Origin: Kaistia algarum
GTDB taxonomy: Bacteria; Pseudomonadota; Alphaproteobacteria; Rhizobiales; Kaistiaceae
Assembly: GCF_026343945.1 (NCBI RefSeq)
Contig: NZ_JAPKNJ010000001.1
Coordinates: forward strand, 1,736,001 to 1,800,000
Direction: 5' to 3'
DNA: 64,000 nucleotides
Shown: positions 1 through 7,637 of the stretch, piece after piece
Layout of the letters: each line of letters begins with the position of its first letter
How positions within the stretch are numbered: position 1 is the first letter of the stretch
Position numbers and translations under genes: made by a program
The notes under the pieces: model-generated
The model's database searches: none
Told to the model about the DNA's origin: nothing
What the model saw: the letters and a program-made list of their open reading frames with translations, nothing else

Positions 1-2
1 CC

Positions 3-149
3 TTCGGCGGCTGGAAGCGGTCGATCTTCGGCGACCATGCGATCTACGGACCGGAGGGCGTGCGCTTCTATACGCGGATCAAGACCGTGACGAGCCGCTG
101 GCCGGACGGCATCAAGTCAGGCGCCGTGTTCAACTTCCCGACGATGTGA
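3..149 (+). CDS. mmsA: Methylmalonate-semialdehyde dehydrogenase, C-terminal end (partial)
   Basis: Only the last 48 codons are in the window; the reading frame is open from the left edge to the TGA at 147-149. The residues [16 protein letters not shown], then [12 protein letters not shown] and a tail with SRWPDG, match the usual C terminus of CoA-acylating methylmalonate/malonate-semialdehyde dehydrogenases. The family oxidises (methyl)malonate semialdehyde to propionyl- or acetyl-CoA in the cytoplasm. Malonate semialdehyde is the product of beta-alanine transamination, and beta-alanine is the end product of the pyrimidine-degrading enzymes encoded just downstream, so the position fits. A different aldehyde dehydrogenase subfamily cannot be excluded from so short a piece. 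Confidence 0.8.
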   Translation, partial: FGGWKRSIFGDHAIYGPEGVRFYTRIKTVTSRWPDGIKSGAVFNFPTM

Positions 150-185
150 GGGATATGGTCAGGTTCGGCAGCCATATTCTCGAGC

Positions 186-270
186 GTCATCCCCGGGCTT
201 GACCCGGGGATCCAGACTTCTTGCCGATCTCAAGTAAGGTCTGGATTGCCGGGTCAAGCCCCGCAATAAC
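186..270. repeat. Intergenic inverted repeat (REP-like palindromic element)
   Basis: Two arms of about 33 bases (186-219 and 238-270) are near-perfect reverse complements around an 18-base spacer. The core is CCCGGGCTTGACCCGGGGAT, and the inner ends read CCAGACTT and GGTCTGG. This style of GC-rich palindrome is common between genes of alphaproteobacteria. Here it sits downstream of mmsA and could also act as a transcript-stabilising or terminating hairpin. No T-run follows it. Confidence 0.75.
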
Positions 271-304
271 AGGCTATCGAGCCCAATGAGGATAGCGAAC
301 CGAC

Positions 305-1555
305 ATGACCGCCCCGACCGATAACCTCCGCATCAATGGCGAGCGCCTTTGGGACAGCCTGATGGAGATGGCGAAGATCGGGCCGGGGGTGCGCGGCGGC
401 AATAATCGCCAGACGCTGACCGATGCCGACGCCGAGGGGCGCAAGCTGTTCCAGTCCTGGTGCGAGGCCGCCGGCCTCAGCATGGGCGTCGACCAGATGG
501 GCACCATGTTCATGACGCGGCCGGGCACCGATCCGGATGCGCTTCCCGTCTATGTCGGCTCGCATCTCGACACCCAACCGACCGGCGGCAAATATGACGG
601 CGTGCTCGGCGTGCTCTCGGCGCTGGAAGTCGTCCGCAGCCTGAACGATCTCGGCATTCAGACCAAGCATCCGATCGTCGTCACCAACTGGACGAACGAG
701 GAGGGCGCGCGCTTCTCCCCGGCCATGCTGGCTTCCGGCGTCTTCGCCGGCGAAATTCCGCTCGATTATGCCTATGGGCGCAAGGACCCCGAAGGAAAGA
801 TTTTCGGCGAGGAATTGCAGCGGATCGGTTGGGTTGGCGAGGAAACGGTCGGGGCGCGCAAGATGCACGCCTACCTCGAATATCACATCGAGCAGGGGCC
901 GATCCTCGAAGCGCATGACAAGCCGATCGGCGTCGTCACCCACGGCCAGGGCCTTTGGTGGCTGGAGGTGACGCTGACCGGCAAGGAAGCGCATACCGGC
1001 TCGACGCCAATGAACATGCGCGTCAATGCCGGCCTTGCCATGGCCCGCATTCTCGAAATGGTGCAGAAAGTCGCCATGGACAGCCAGCCCGGCTGCGTCG
1101 GCGGCGTCGGCCAGATGTTCTTCAGCCCGAATTCGCGCAACGTGTTGCCCGGCAAGGTCGTGTTCACCATCGACATCCGCAGCCCGGAACTCGCCAAGCT
1201 CACCGCCATGCGGGCGCGGATCGAGGAAGAGGCGCCGAAAATCGCCGAGGCGCTCGGCGTCGGCTTCGCCATCGAGCCCGTCGGCCATTTCGATCCGGTC
1301 ACCTTCGATCCGATCCTCGTCGGACGGGTCCGCGCCGCGGCGGAACGCCTCGGCTACGGCCATATGGACATCATCTCCGGCGCCGGTCACGATGCCTGCT
1401 GGGCCGCCAGGGTGGCACCGACGACCATGATCATGTGCCCATGCGTCGACGGGCTTTCACACAATGAGGACGAGACGATCACGCCGGAATGGGCAACCGC
1501 AGGGGCCGACGTGCTGCTCCATGCCGTGCTCGAAACGGCCGAGATCGTCGGCTGA
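305..1555 (+). CDS. Zn-dependent M20-family amidohydrolase (beta-ureidopropionase / N-carbamoyl-amino-acid hydrolase)
   Basis: A 416-residue cytoplasmic enzyme, normal length for the hydantoinase/carbamoylase branch of peptidase M20. Metal-ligand motifs are visible: GSHLDT around His87, YDG with Asp98, TNEEG around Glu132-Glu133, His194 in EYHIEQGP, and a late His in LSHNEDE. The family hydrolyses N-carbamoyl amides with release of CO2 and ammonia. It lies 29 bases upstream of dihydropyrimidinase and just after mmsA, so the inferred substrate is N-carbamoyl-beta-alanine, the third step of reductive pyrimidine degradation. N-carbamoyl-L-amino-acid hydrolase or allantoate amidohydrolase are alternatives that sequence reading cannot separate. 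The ATG at 305 places the N terminus as expected for the family. Confidence 0.88.
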   Translation: MTAPTDNLRINGERLWDSLMEMAKIGPGVRGGNNRQTLTDADAEGRKLFQSWCEAAGLSMGVDQMGTMFMTRPGTDPDALPVYVGSHLDTQPTGGKYDGVLGVLSALEVVRSLNDLGIQTKHPIVVTNWTNEEGARFSPAMLASGVFAGEIPLDYAYGRKDPEGKIFGEELQRIGWVGEETVGARKMHAYLEYHIEQGPILEAHDKPIGVVTHGQGLWWLEVTLTGKEAHTGSTPMNMRVNAGLAMARILEMVQKVAMDSQPGCVGGVGQMFFSPNSRNVLPGKVVFTIDIRSPELAKLTAMRARIEEEAPKIAEALGVGFAIEPVGHFDPVTFDPILVGRVRAAAERLGYGHMDIISGAGHDACWAARVAPTTMIMCPCVDGLSHNEDETITPEWATAGADVLLHAVLETAEIVG

Positions 1556-1584
1556 GTCCGAACGAACGATAAAGAGGGAAATCA

Positions 1585-3042
1585 ATGTCGACGGTGATCA
1601 AAGGCGGGACGATCGTAGCGGCCGACCGCAGCTATGAGGCGGATATCCTGGTCGAGGGCGAGACGATCCAGGCGATCGGGCCGGATCTGAAGGGCGATAC
1701 CGTCGTCGATGCGACGGGCGCCTATGTCATGCCCGGCGGCATCGACCCGCATACTCATCTCGAAATGCCGTTCATGGGCACGACGACGGCCGAGACCTGG
1801 GAGAGCGGCACTTTCGCCGGCCTTTCAGGCGGCACCACCACGGTCGTTGACTTCATCATCCCCGGCGAGACCGGCATGGTCGCGGCGCTCGACGAATGGG
1901 CCGAGCGCTCGGCGCGCCAGGCCTCGGGCGATTATTCCTTCCACATGGCCGTCACTGGCTGGTCGGAAAAGCATTTCGACGAGATGGCGACCGTCGTCTC
2001 GCGCGGCGTCAACACCTTCAAGCATTTCATGGCCTATAAGGGCGCGCTGATGGTGAATGACGACGAGATGTTCGCGTCGTTCCAGCGTTGCGCCGCGCTC
2101 GGCGCGCTGCCGCTCGTCCATGCCGAAAACGGCGACATCGTCGCGGCGCTGCAGCAGAAATATATGGCAGAGGGCAAGACCGGCCCGGAGAGCCATGCCT
2201 ACTCGCGGCCTCCCGAGGTCGAGGGTGAGGCGACCAATCGCGCCATCATGATCGCCGATGCCGCTGGCGTGCCCGTCTATATCGTCCATACCTCCTGCGA
2301 GCAGGCGCATGAGGCGATCCGCCGGGCCCGGCAGAAGGGCATGCGCGTCTATGGCGAGCCGCTGATCCAGCATCTCGTTCTCGACGAACGCGATTATTTC
2401 AACACCGACTGGGACTATTCCGCCCGCCGCGTGATGTCGCCGCCCTTCCGCGACAAGAGCCATCAGGACAGCCTCTGGGCCGGCCTCGCGAGCGGCTCGC
2501 TGCAGGTGGTGGCGACCGATCATGCCGCCTTCACGACGGAGCAGAAGCGGTTCGGTCTCGGCGATTTCCGCAAGATCCCGAACGGCACCGGCGGTCTCGA
2601 GGACCGCATGCCGGTGCTGTGGAGCCGGGGCGTCGAAACCGGCCGGCTGACGCCAAACGAATTCGTGGCCGTGACTTCGACCAATATCGCGCAGATCCTC
2701 AACATCTATCCGAGGAAGGGCGCGATCCTGCCGGGTTCCGATGCCGACCTCGTCGTCTGGGATCCGAAGCTCTCCAAGACCATCTCGGCCGCCAACCAGA
2801 AATCGATCATCGACTACAACGTCTTCGAAGGCATCGAGGTTCGCGGCCTGCCGCGCTACACGCTGTCGCGCGGCGAAATCGTCTGGTCGGACGGGCAGAA
2901 TTCGGCGCCGCAGCCCGGCCGCGGCAAGTTCATCGCCCGCAAGCCGTTCCCGGCCGTCAACAAGGCGCTGTCCAAGTGGAAGGAACTGACGGCGCCGCGT
3001 GCCGTCACCCGCTCGCCCGAGCATATGCCGATCGGGGTGTGA
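1585..3042 (+). CDS. hydA: Dihydropyrimidinase / D-hydantoinase
   Basis: A 485-residue amidohydrolase-superfamily enzyme that opens the ring of dihydrouracil, dihydrothymine or hydantoins to the N-carbamoyl acid. The binuclear metal site can be read: His56 and His58 in GIDPHTHLEMPF, the carbamylated Lys152 in KHFMAYKGAL, His179 in LVHAENGD, His235 in IVHTSC and Asp312 in VVATDHAAF. Length and order match bacterial D-hydantoinases. The GAGGG-type ribosome site lies a few bases before ATG 1585. It is the middle gene of an mmsA / amidohydrolase / hydA / ABC-transporter group, and its product would be the substrate of the preceding hydrolase. Natural substrates (pyrimidines or hydantoins) cannot be told apart here. 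Confidence 0.93.
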   Translation: MSTVIKGGTIVAADRSYEADILVEGETIQAIGPDLKGDTVVDATGAYVMPGGIDPHTHLEMPFMGTTTAETWESGTFAGLSGGTTTVVDFIIPGETGMVAALDEWAERSARQASGDYSFHMAVTGWSEKHFDEMATVVSRGVNTFKHFMAYKGALMVNDDEMFASFQRCAALGALPLVHAENGDIVAALQQKYMAEGKTGPESHAYSRPPEVEGEATNRAIMIADAAGVPVYIVHTSCEQAHEAIRRARQKGMRVYGEPLIQHLVLDERDYFNTDWDYSARRVMSPPFRDKSHQDSLWAGLASGSLQVVATDHAAFTTEQKRFGLGDFRKIPNGTGGLEDRMPVLWSRGVETGRLTPNEFVAVTSTNIAQILNIYPRKGAILPGSDADLVVWDPKLSKTISAANQKSIIDYNVFEGIEVRGLPRYTLSRGEIVWSDGQNSAPQPGRGKFIARKPFPAVNKALSKWKELTAPRAVTRSPEHMPIGV

Positions 3043-3049
3043 TCGGCCA

Positions 3050-3865
3050 ATGAGTGGGGGAGAGGGGGAGAACGAGAAGGCCGGCGAGAACAGCGCGATC
3101 GATATTCGCGGGCTCTCGCTGACCTTCGAGACCAATGACGGGCCGGTCCAGGCGCTGTCGGGCATCGATCTCGATGTGAAGCGAGGCGAATTCGTCTCCT
3201 TCATCGGCCCGTCCGGCTGCGGCAAGACCACGCTGCTGCGCATCATCGCCGATCTGGAACGGCCGACCGGCGGCTCGATAACGGTCAACGGCGTCTCGCC
3301 GGAAGCGGCGCGGCTGGACCGCGCCTATGGCTATGTCTTCCAGGCGGCGGCGCTCTATCCCTGGCGGACGATCGCGAAGAATGTCGCGTTGCCGCTGGAA
3401 ATCATGGGGCTGCCCAAGGCGGAGCGCGAGAAGCGGATCGCCGAGAACCTCGCCCTCGTCAATCTGGCGGGCTTCGAGAAGAAGTTCCCCTGGCAACTTT
3501 CCGGCGGCATGCAACAGCGCGCCTCGATCGCCCGCGCGCTCGCCGTCGAGCCCGAATTGCTGCTGATGGACGAACCGTTCGGCGCGCTGGACGAGATCGT
3601 GCGCGACCATCTGAACCATCAGCTCCTGAAGCTCTGGGCCCATACGCAGAAGACGGTCATCTTCGTCACCCACTCGATCCCCGAGGCGGTGTTTCTGTCG
3701 ACCAAGATCATCGTCATGTCGCCACGGCCCGGCCGCGTCACCGACGTGATCGAATGCCGCTTCCCGCATGACCGCACGCTCGATTTTCGCGAGACGCCGG
3801 AATTCCTCGAAGTCGCGGCGCGTGTCCGTGCCGGGCTGCGGGCAGGGCATTCCTATGAGGATTGA
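3050..3865 (+). CDS. ABC transporter ATP-binding protein, NitT/TauT type
   Basis: A 271-residue ATPase with Walker A GPSGCGKTT (about residues 53-61), Q-loop after YVFQAAALYPW, signature LSGGMQQR, Walker B LLLMDEPFGALD and the switch His in VTHSIPEA. The FVTHSIPEAVFLS style is typical of NrtD/TauB/SsuB/ThiZ-like importers of nitrate, sulfonates or pyrimidines. The ATG at 3050 follows the hydA stop by 7 bases and was preferred over an upstream start that would overlap hydA. Two permeases and a periplasmic protein of the same class follow at 4505-7587. The inferred cargo is a pyrimidine- or hydantoin-like compound because of the linked catabolic genes. Confidence 0.9.
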   Translation: MSGGEGENEKAGENSAIDIRGLSLTFETNDGPVQALSGIDLDVKRGEFVSFIGPSGCGKTTLLRIIADLERPTGGSITVNGVSPEAARLDRAYGYVFQAAALYPWRTIAKNVALPLEIMGLPKAEREKRIAENLALVNLAGFEKKFPWQLSGGMQQRASIARALAVEPELLLMDEPFGALDEIVRDHLNHQLLKLWAHTQKTVIFVTHSIPEAVFLSTKIIVMSPRPGRVTDVIECRFPHDRTLDFRETPEFLEVAARVRAGLRAGHSYED

Positions 3866-3882
3866 GGCGCTGGCCGATGATC

Positions 3883-4010
3883 TTTCCTTCTCCTCCCCCC
3901 TTGTGGGGGAGGCCGGGAGGGGGGTCTGCCGGGGAAGGGCGCGCATTTTCCGGAGAGGGCGGTTTACCCCCCTCTCCGGCTCTCCCCCACAAGGGGGGAG
4001 AGGGAAGAGA
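3883..4010. repeat. Large intergenic inverted repeat between convergent genes
   Basis: Arms of about 43-45 bases (3883-3925 and 3966-4010) are nearly perfect reverse complements. Each contains the smaller palindrome CTCCCCC-TTGTG-GGGGAG type core. The pair fills the gap between the ABC ATPase gene and the antisense cupin gene and could end transcription from both sides. The sequence class resembles dispersed intergenic palindromes of Hyphomicrobiales. Whether it is multi-copy cannot be decided here. Confidence 0.8.
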
Positions 4011-4016
4011 GTCGGC

Positions 4017-4430
4017 CTAGGCCACATACTTCTCCAACTCCGGCAGCAGCACGACGCTCTCCTGCTCGTTCGGGTCGGTGCGGGCGATGACCGCCGTGCA
4101 GGGTTCGGTGCCGCGGTTAATCGGCAGATGCGGCATGCCGGCGGGGATGTAGAACATCTCGCCGGCGCGCACGGTGAGGCATTGCTCCAGCTTCTCGCCG
4201 AACCAGGTCTCGGCCTCGCCGGCGAGCACATAGATCGCCGTCTCGTGGCTCTCATGCAGATGCGCCTTGGCGCGGCCGCCGGGCGGCAGGGTCAACATCA
4301 GCATGCAGATGCCGCTGGCGCCGACCGCCTCGGCGCTGATGCCGGCGACATAGGTGTGGCCCTGCTTGCCTTCATAAGTGACCGCACCCGGCTGGACGAC
4401 CCGGCAGGTTGCCTTTTCCTCGACGCTCAT
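4017..4430 (-). CDS. Cupin-domain protein (single small beta-barrel)
   Basis: A 137-residue one-domain cupin. The first cupin motif is visible as HLHESHETAIYVLAGEAE, with two His and a Glu as likely metal ligands. The second motif is GEMFYIPAGMPHLPIN with a further His. The ATG at 4430 was chosen because a GAGGAG ribosome site sits 8 bases upstream; an in-frame start at 4448 is less well placed. The gene runs against the surrounding pyrimidine-catabolism genes and diverges from the permease gene 74 bases away. The reaction is unknown: small cupins include ureidoglycolate-related enzymes, isomerases and binding proteins. Location suggests a role in ureido-compound metabolism, but that is inference only. 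Confidence 0.8.
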   Translation of the reverse strand: MSVEEKATCRVVQPGAVTYEGKQGHTYVAGISAEAVGASGICMLMLTLPPGGRAKAHLHESHETAIYVLAGEAETWFGEKLEQCLTVRAGEMFYIPAGMPHLPINRGTEPCTAVIARTDPNEQESVVLLPELEKYVA

Positions 4431-4504
4431 CGTTCCCGCTCCTCGCAAATGATGCGCCCAATCTACGCCGCTTCGTTGCCGAGCCCAACCGGGGGGATCG
4501 CGCC

Positions 4505-5434
4505 ATGAGCGCCGCAGCCGCGCGTCGCGGACCCGTCAAGCCCCCCGGCCGGCTGCTGCCGATCCTCGTCGTCTCGATCGCGATCGTCTGTATCTGGTAC
4601 GTCGGCGCCTATTTCATGAATGCGTCGCTGGTGCGCGATGCATTCAAGCGGCAGAAGGTCGAGCCCACCATCGAGCAGATGATCGCGGCGACGCTCGCCA
4701 TGGACCGCCCGCTCCTGCCGGCGCCGCACCAGATCGCCACCGAGATTTGGAAGACGACTGTCGACCAGAACATCACCTCGAAGCGCAGCCTCGTCTATCA
4801 CTCCTGGGTGACGCTGTCGGCGACGCTGGCCGGCTTCATCAGCGGCACGCTGCTGGGCTTTCTCCTCGCCATCGGCATTGTCCATGTCGCGAGCCTCGAC
4901 AAGAGCCTGATGCCCTGGGTCGTCGCCTCGCAGACCGTGCCGATCGTCGCGATCGCGCCGATGATCGTCGTCGTCGGCTATAATCTCATGAACGGGCAGA
5001 TGGGACTGTCGACCGATCTGTCGCGCTTCATCGCCAAGGCGATGATCTCGACCTATCTCTCCTTCTTCCCGGTGACGGTCGGCCTCGTGAAGGGGTTCCG
5101 TTCGCCGGAAATCCTGCATCTCGATCTGATGCGTACCTATTCGGCGACGCGCGGGCAGACCTTCTGGAAGCTGCGCCTGCCGGCGGCGCTGCCCTATCTC
5201 TTCACCTCGATGCAGGTCGCGATCGCCATCAGCCTTGTCGGCGCCATCGTCGGCGAATTGCCGACCGGCGCCACGGCCGGCATCGGCGCCCGGCTGCTCG
5301 CGGGCTCCTATTATGGGCAGACCGTGCAGATCTGGTCGGCGCTGGTCGCCGCCTCGGTGCTCGCCGCCCTGCTCGTCTGGATGGTCAGCCTCGGCGGTAC
5401 GGCGGTCGTCAAGCGCATGGGGATGGCACGATGA
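4505..5434 (+). CDS. ABC transporter permease, NitT/TauT type (first)
   Basis: A 309-residue inner-membrane protein with about six hydrophobic segments; the first lies at residues 18-36. The cytoplasmic loop LMRTYSATRGQTFWKLRLPA is the EAA-type motif that docks with the ATPase. The ATG at 4505 is preceded by a G-rich ribosome site (CCGGGGGGAT), and upstream in-frame starts would run into the cupin promoter. Its last bases overlap the next permease as ATGA, indicating translational coupling and a heteromeric channel. It belongs with the ATPase at 3050-3865 even though the cupin gene separates them. Confidence 0.88.
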   Translation: MSAAAARRGPVKPPGRLLPILVVSIAIVCIWYVGAYFMNASLVRDAFKRQKVEPTIEQMIAATLAMDRPLLPAPHQIATEIWKTTVDQNITSKRSLVYHSWVTLSATLAGFISGTLLGFLLAIGIVHVASLDKSLMPWVVASQTVPIVAIAPMIVVVGYNLMNGQMGLSTDLSRFIAKAMISTYLSFFPVTVGLVKGFRSPEILHLDLMRTYSATRGQTFWKLRLPAALPYLFTSMQVAIAISLVGAIVGELPTGATAGIGARLLAGSYYGQTVQIWSALVAASVLAALLVWMVSLGGTAVVKRMGMAR

Positions 5435-6555
5435 ACCCGCGTGGCCGTCTTCAGCCCTGGCTCGCGCTGCTAGGCCTCTTCGCCATGGTGGCGCTGCCTC
5501 TGGACAGCGCCGATCCAGCGATCATGATTCCGCGCGAGGGATGGCTCGGCTGGTCGGTGCTGGTCGCCACGGCGCTCGCCATCGTCGCCTCGATCCGCGC
5601 CGAGCAAAGCGGGACTGCCGGCGTGCTGCTTGCCATCGCCGCCCATCTCGGCGCCTTCGCGGCCATCTCCTGGCTGCCGATGCTCGCCGGCCATGCCGGG
5701 CCGGGCTTCGTCGCGCTTGTGGTGACAAGCTGGCTGCTCGCCTGGGCCCTCGTCTCGCAGCTTTCCGCGCTGCCGCCGCAGAAGGGTTTCGACGCCACCC
5801 TGCTGCGCCTTCTCATTCCGTTCCTGTTCGGACTCTGGCTGCTCATTCTGTGGCAGATCGTGGTCGTCGTGCTAAAGGTGCCGTTCGTGCTGATCCCGCC
5901 GCCATCGGCGATCGGGGCGCGGATTGCCACCTCGATCCCGACTCTGGCGGCCGATTTCCGCCAGACCTTCCTGAAGGCGGTGATTGCCGGCTATGCGATG
6001 GGCTGCGGTGCCGGCTTCCTCGCCGCGATCCTGGTCGACCGCGTTCCGTTCCTGCAGCGCGGGCTGCTGCCGATCGGCAATCTGGTGTCGGCGCTGCCGA
6101 TCGTCGGCATGGCGCCGATCATGGTGATGTGGTTCGGGTTCGACTGGCCGTCCAAGGCAGCGGTCGTGGTTATCTCGACCTTCTTCCCGATGCTGGTGAA
6201 TACGGTGACCGGACTTGCGGCCGCGCAACCGATGAGCCGGGACCTGATGCGGACCTATGCGGCGGGCTATTGGCAGACGCTGTTCAAGCTGCGCCTGCCC
6301 GAAGCGCTGCCCTTCATTTTCAACGCGCTCAAGATCAATTCGACTCTCGCCCTGATCGCAGCCATTGTAGCCGAATTCTTCGGCACGCCGATCGTGGGCA
6401 TGGGCTTCCGCATCTCAACCGAAGTCGGGCGCATGAACATCGACATGGTGTGGGCGGAAATCGCGGTGGCGGCACTCGCCGGCTCCGTGTTCTACGGCGT
6501 GGTGGCGCTGATCGAGCGCGCCGCGACCTTTTGGCATCCGTCCTTCCGCACCTGA
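5431..6555 (+). CDS. ABC transporter permease, NitT/TauT type (second)
   Basis: A 374-residue permease, longer than usual because about four extra hydrophobic segments (residues 8-125) precede the normal permease core. The EAA-type loop LMRTYAAGYWQTLFKLRLPE is in the C-terminal half. The ATG overlaps the stop of the first permease by four bases. The periplasmic-binding-protein gene follows after 33 bases. The two permeases share the loop pattern but not length, so the transporter probably uses a heterodimer. The N-terminal extension has no recognisable function in the sequence. Confidence 0.87.
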   Translation: MNPRGRLQPWLALLGLFAMVALPLDSADPAIMIPREGWLGWSVLVATALAIVASIRAEQSGTAGVLLAIAAHLGAFAAISWLPMLAGHAGPGFVALVVTSWLLAWALVSQLSALPPQKGFDATLLRLLIPFLFGLWLLILWQIVVVVLKVPFVLIPPPSAIGARIATSIPTLAADFRQTFLKAVIAGYAMGCGAGFLAAILVDRVPFLQRGLLPIGNLVSALPIVGMAPIMVMWFGFDWPSKAAVVVISTFFPMLVNTVTGLAAAQPMSRDLMRTYAAGYWQTLFKLRLPEALPFIFNALKINSTLALIAAIVAEFFGTPIVGMGFRISTEVGRMNIDMVWAEIAVAALAGSVFYGVVALIERAATFWHPSFRT

Positions 6556-6588
6556 CGGACGGACCAACGAACCCGAACGGAGGGGTCC

Positions 6589-7587
6589 ATGAAAAAGACG
6601 ATGATCGGAGCGCTGGCATTTGCCGCCGGCCTCGCATTGAGCGCCCCGGCCTTTGCGGCCGATCCGCTGACGCTGCAGCTGAAATGGGTCACCCAGGCGC
6701 AGTTCGCCGGCTACTATGTCGCCAAGGCGAAGGGCTTCTACGAGGCCGAAGGCCTCGACGTCACCATCAAGCCGGGCGGACCGGACATCGCTCCCGAGCA
6801 GGTCATCGCGGGTGGCGGCGCCGACGTGATCACCACCTGGATGCCGGCAGCGCTCGCTTCCCGCGAAAAGGGCGTGCCGCTCGTCAACATCGCCCAGCCG
6901 TTCAAGAAATCGGGCCTGATGCTGACCTGCCGCAAGGAAACCGGCATCGCTTCGCCGGCCGATTTCAAGGGCAAGACGCTCGGCGTGTGGTTCTACGGCA
7001 ATGAATATCCCTTCCTCGCCTGGATGGCGAAGCTCGGCCTCAAGACCGATGGCGGCCCGGACGGCGTCACCGTATTGAAGCAAGGCTTCAACGTCGATCC
7101 GCTGATCCAGAAGCAGGCCGACTGCATCTCGACCATGACCTATAATGAGTTCGGCCAGGTGCTGGACGCCGGCATTCCGGAGAGCGAACTGGTCGTCTTC
7201 AAATATGAAGACCAGGGCGTCGCGACGCTGGAAGACGGTCTCTATGTCATGGAAGACAAGCTGAAGGACCCGGCTTTCGTCGAGAAGATGGCGAAGTTCG
7301 TCAAGGCCTCAGAAAAGGGCTGGGACTATGCCCGCGCCAATCCGGACGAAGCGGCGAAGATCGTTCTCGACAATGACGAGAGCGGCGCCCAGACCGAAGC
7401 GCACCAGAAGTTCATGATCGGCGAGATCAACAAGCTCACCGACGGCACCAGCGGCGCGCTCGACGAGGCGGACTACAAGCGCACCGTCGCGACGCTGCTG
7501 TCGGCCGGCGGCGACAGCCCGGTCATCACCAAGGAGCCGACCGGCGCCTGGACCCACGCGGTCACCGACGCGGCCGGCTTGAAGTAA
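6589..7587 (+). CDS. ABC transporter periplasmic substrate-binding protein, NMT1/ThiY-like
   Basis: A 332-residue exported protein. It has a Sec signal peptide (MKKT, hydrophobic core, cleavage near AFA|ADP at residues 23-24). The mature start LTLQLKWVTQAQFAGYYVAK is the hallmark of NMT1/ThiY-type binding proteins, which capture pyrimidine-like, sulfonate or taurine ligands. A GGAGGGG ribosome site lies 5 bases before the ATG. It is the last gene of the transporter set. With dihydropyrimidinase and ureidopropionase next door, a pyrimidine or hydantoin ligand is the best inference. The exact ligand is not decided by the motifs seen. Confidence 0.9.
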   Translation: MKKTMIGALAFAAGLALSAPAFAADPLTLQLKWVTQAQFAGYYVAKAKGFYEAEGLDVTIKPGGPDIAPEQVIAGGGADVITTWMPAALASREKGVPLVNIAQPFKKSGLMLTCRKETGIASPADFKGKTLGVWFYGNEYPFLAWMAKLGLKTDGGPDGVTVLKQGFNVDPLIQKQADCISTMTYNEFGQVLDAGIPESELVVFKYEDQGVATLEDGLYVMEDKLKDPAFVEKMAKFVKASEKGWDYARANPDEAAKIVLDNDESGAQTEAHQKFMIGEINKLTDGTSGALDEADYKRTVATLLSAGGDSPVITKEPTGAWTHAVTDAAGLK

Positions 7588-7608
7588 GGCGGCTTTCAAA
7601 GCTGGCAG

Positions 7609-7637
7609 CGGGCGCCTCCGGGCGCCCGTTTGCGTTT
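7609..7637 (+). terminator. Hairpin terminator between convergent genes
   Basis: Perfect 8-bp stem CGGGCGCC / GGCGCCCG with loop TCCG, followed by a T-rich TTTGCGTTT. It lies between the binding-protein gene and the convergent FAD-oxidase gene, so it probably ends transcription of the transporter operon. Confidence 0.75.

Noticed and set aside
254..1390. Long minus-strand open frame opposite the M20 hydrolase
   Set aside because: It mirrors a clear conserved enzyme on the plus strand, is rich in Ala/Arg/Gly/Asp as expected from antisense GC-rich codons, and has no recognisable motif. Many other such shadows were set aside for the same reason.
5235..7004. 589-codon plus-strand frame across the permease and binding-protein genes
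   Set aside because: Its composition is Arg/Ala-rich shadow sequence, while the overlapping frames encode well-conserved permeases and a signal-peptide protein.
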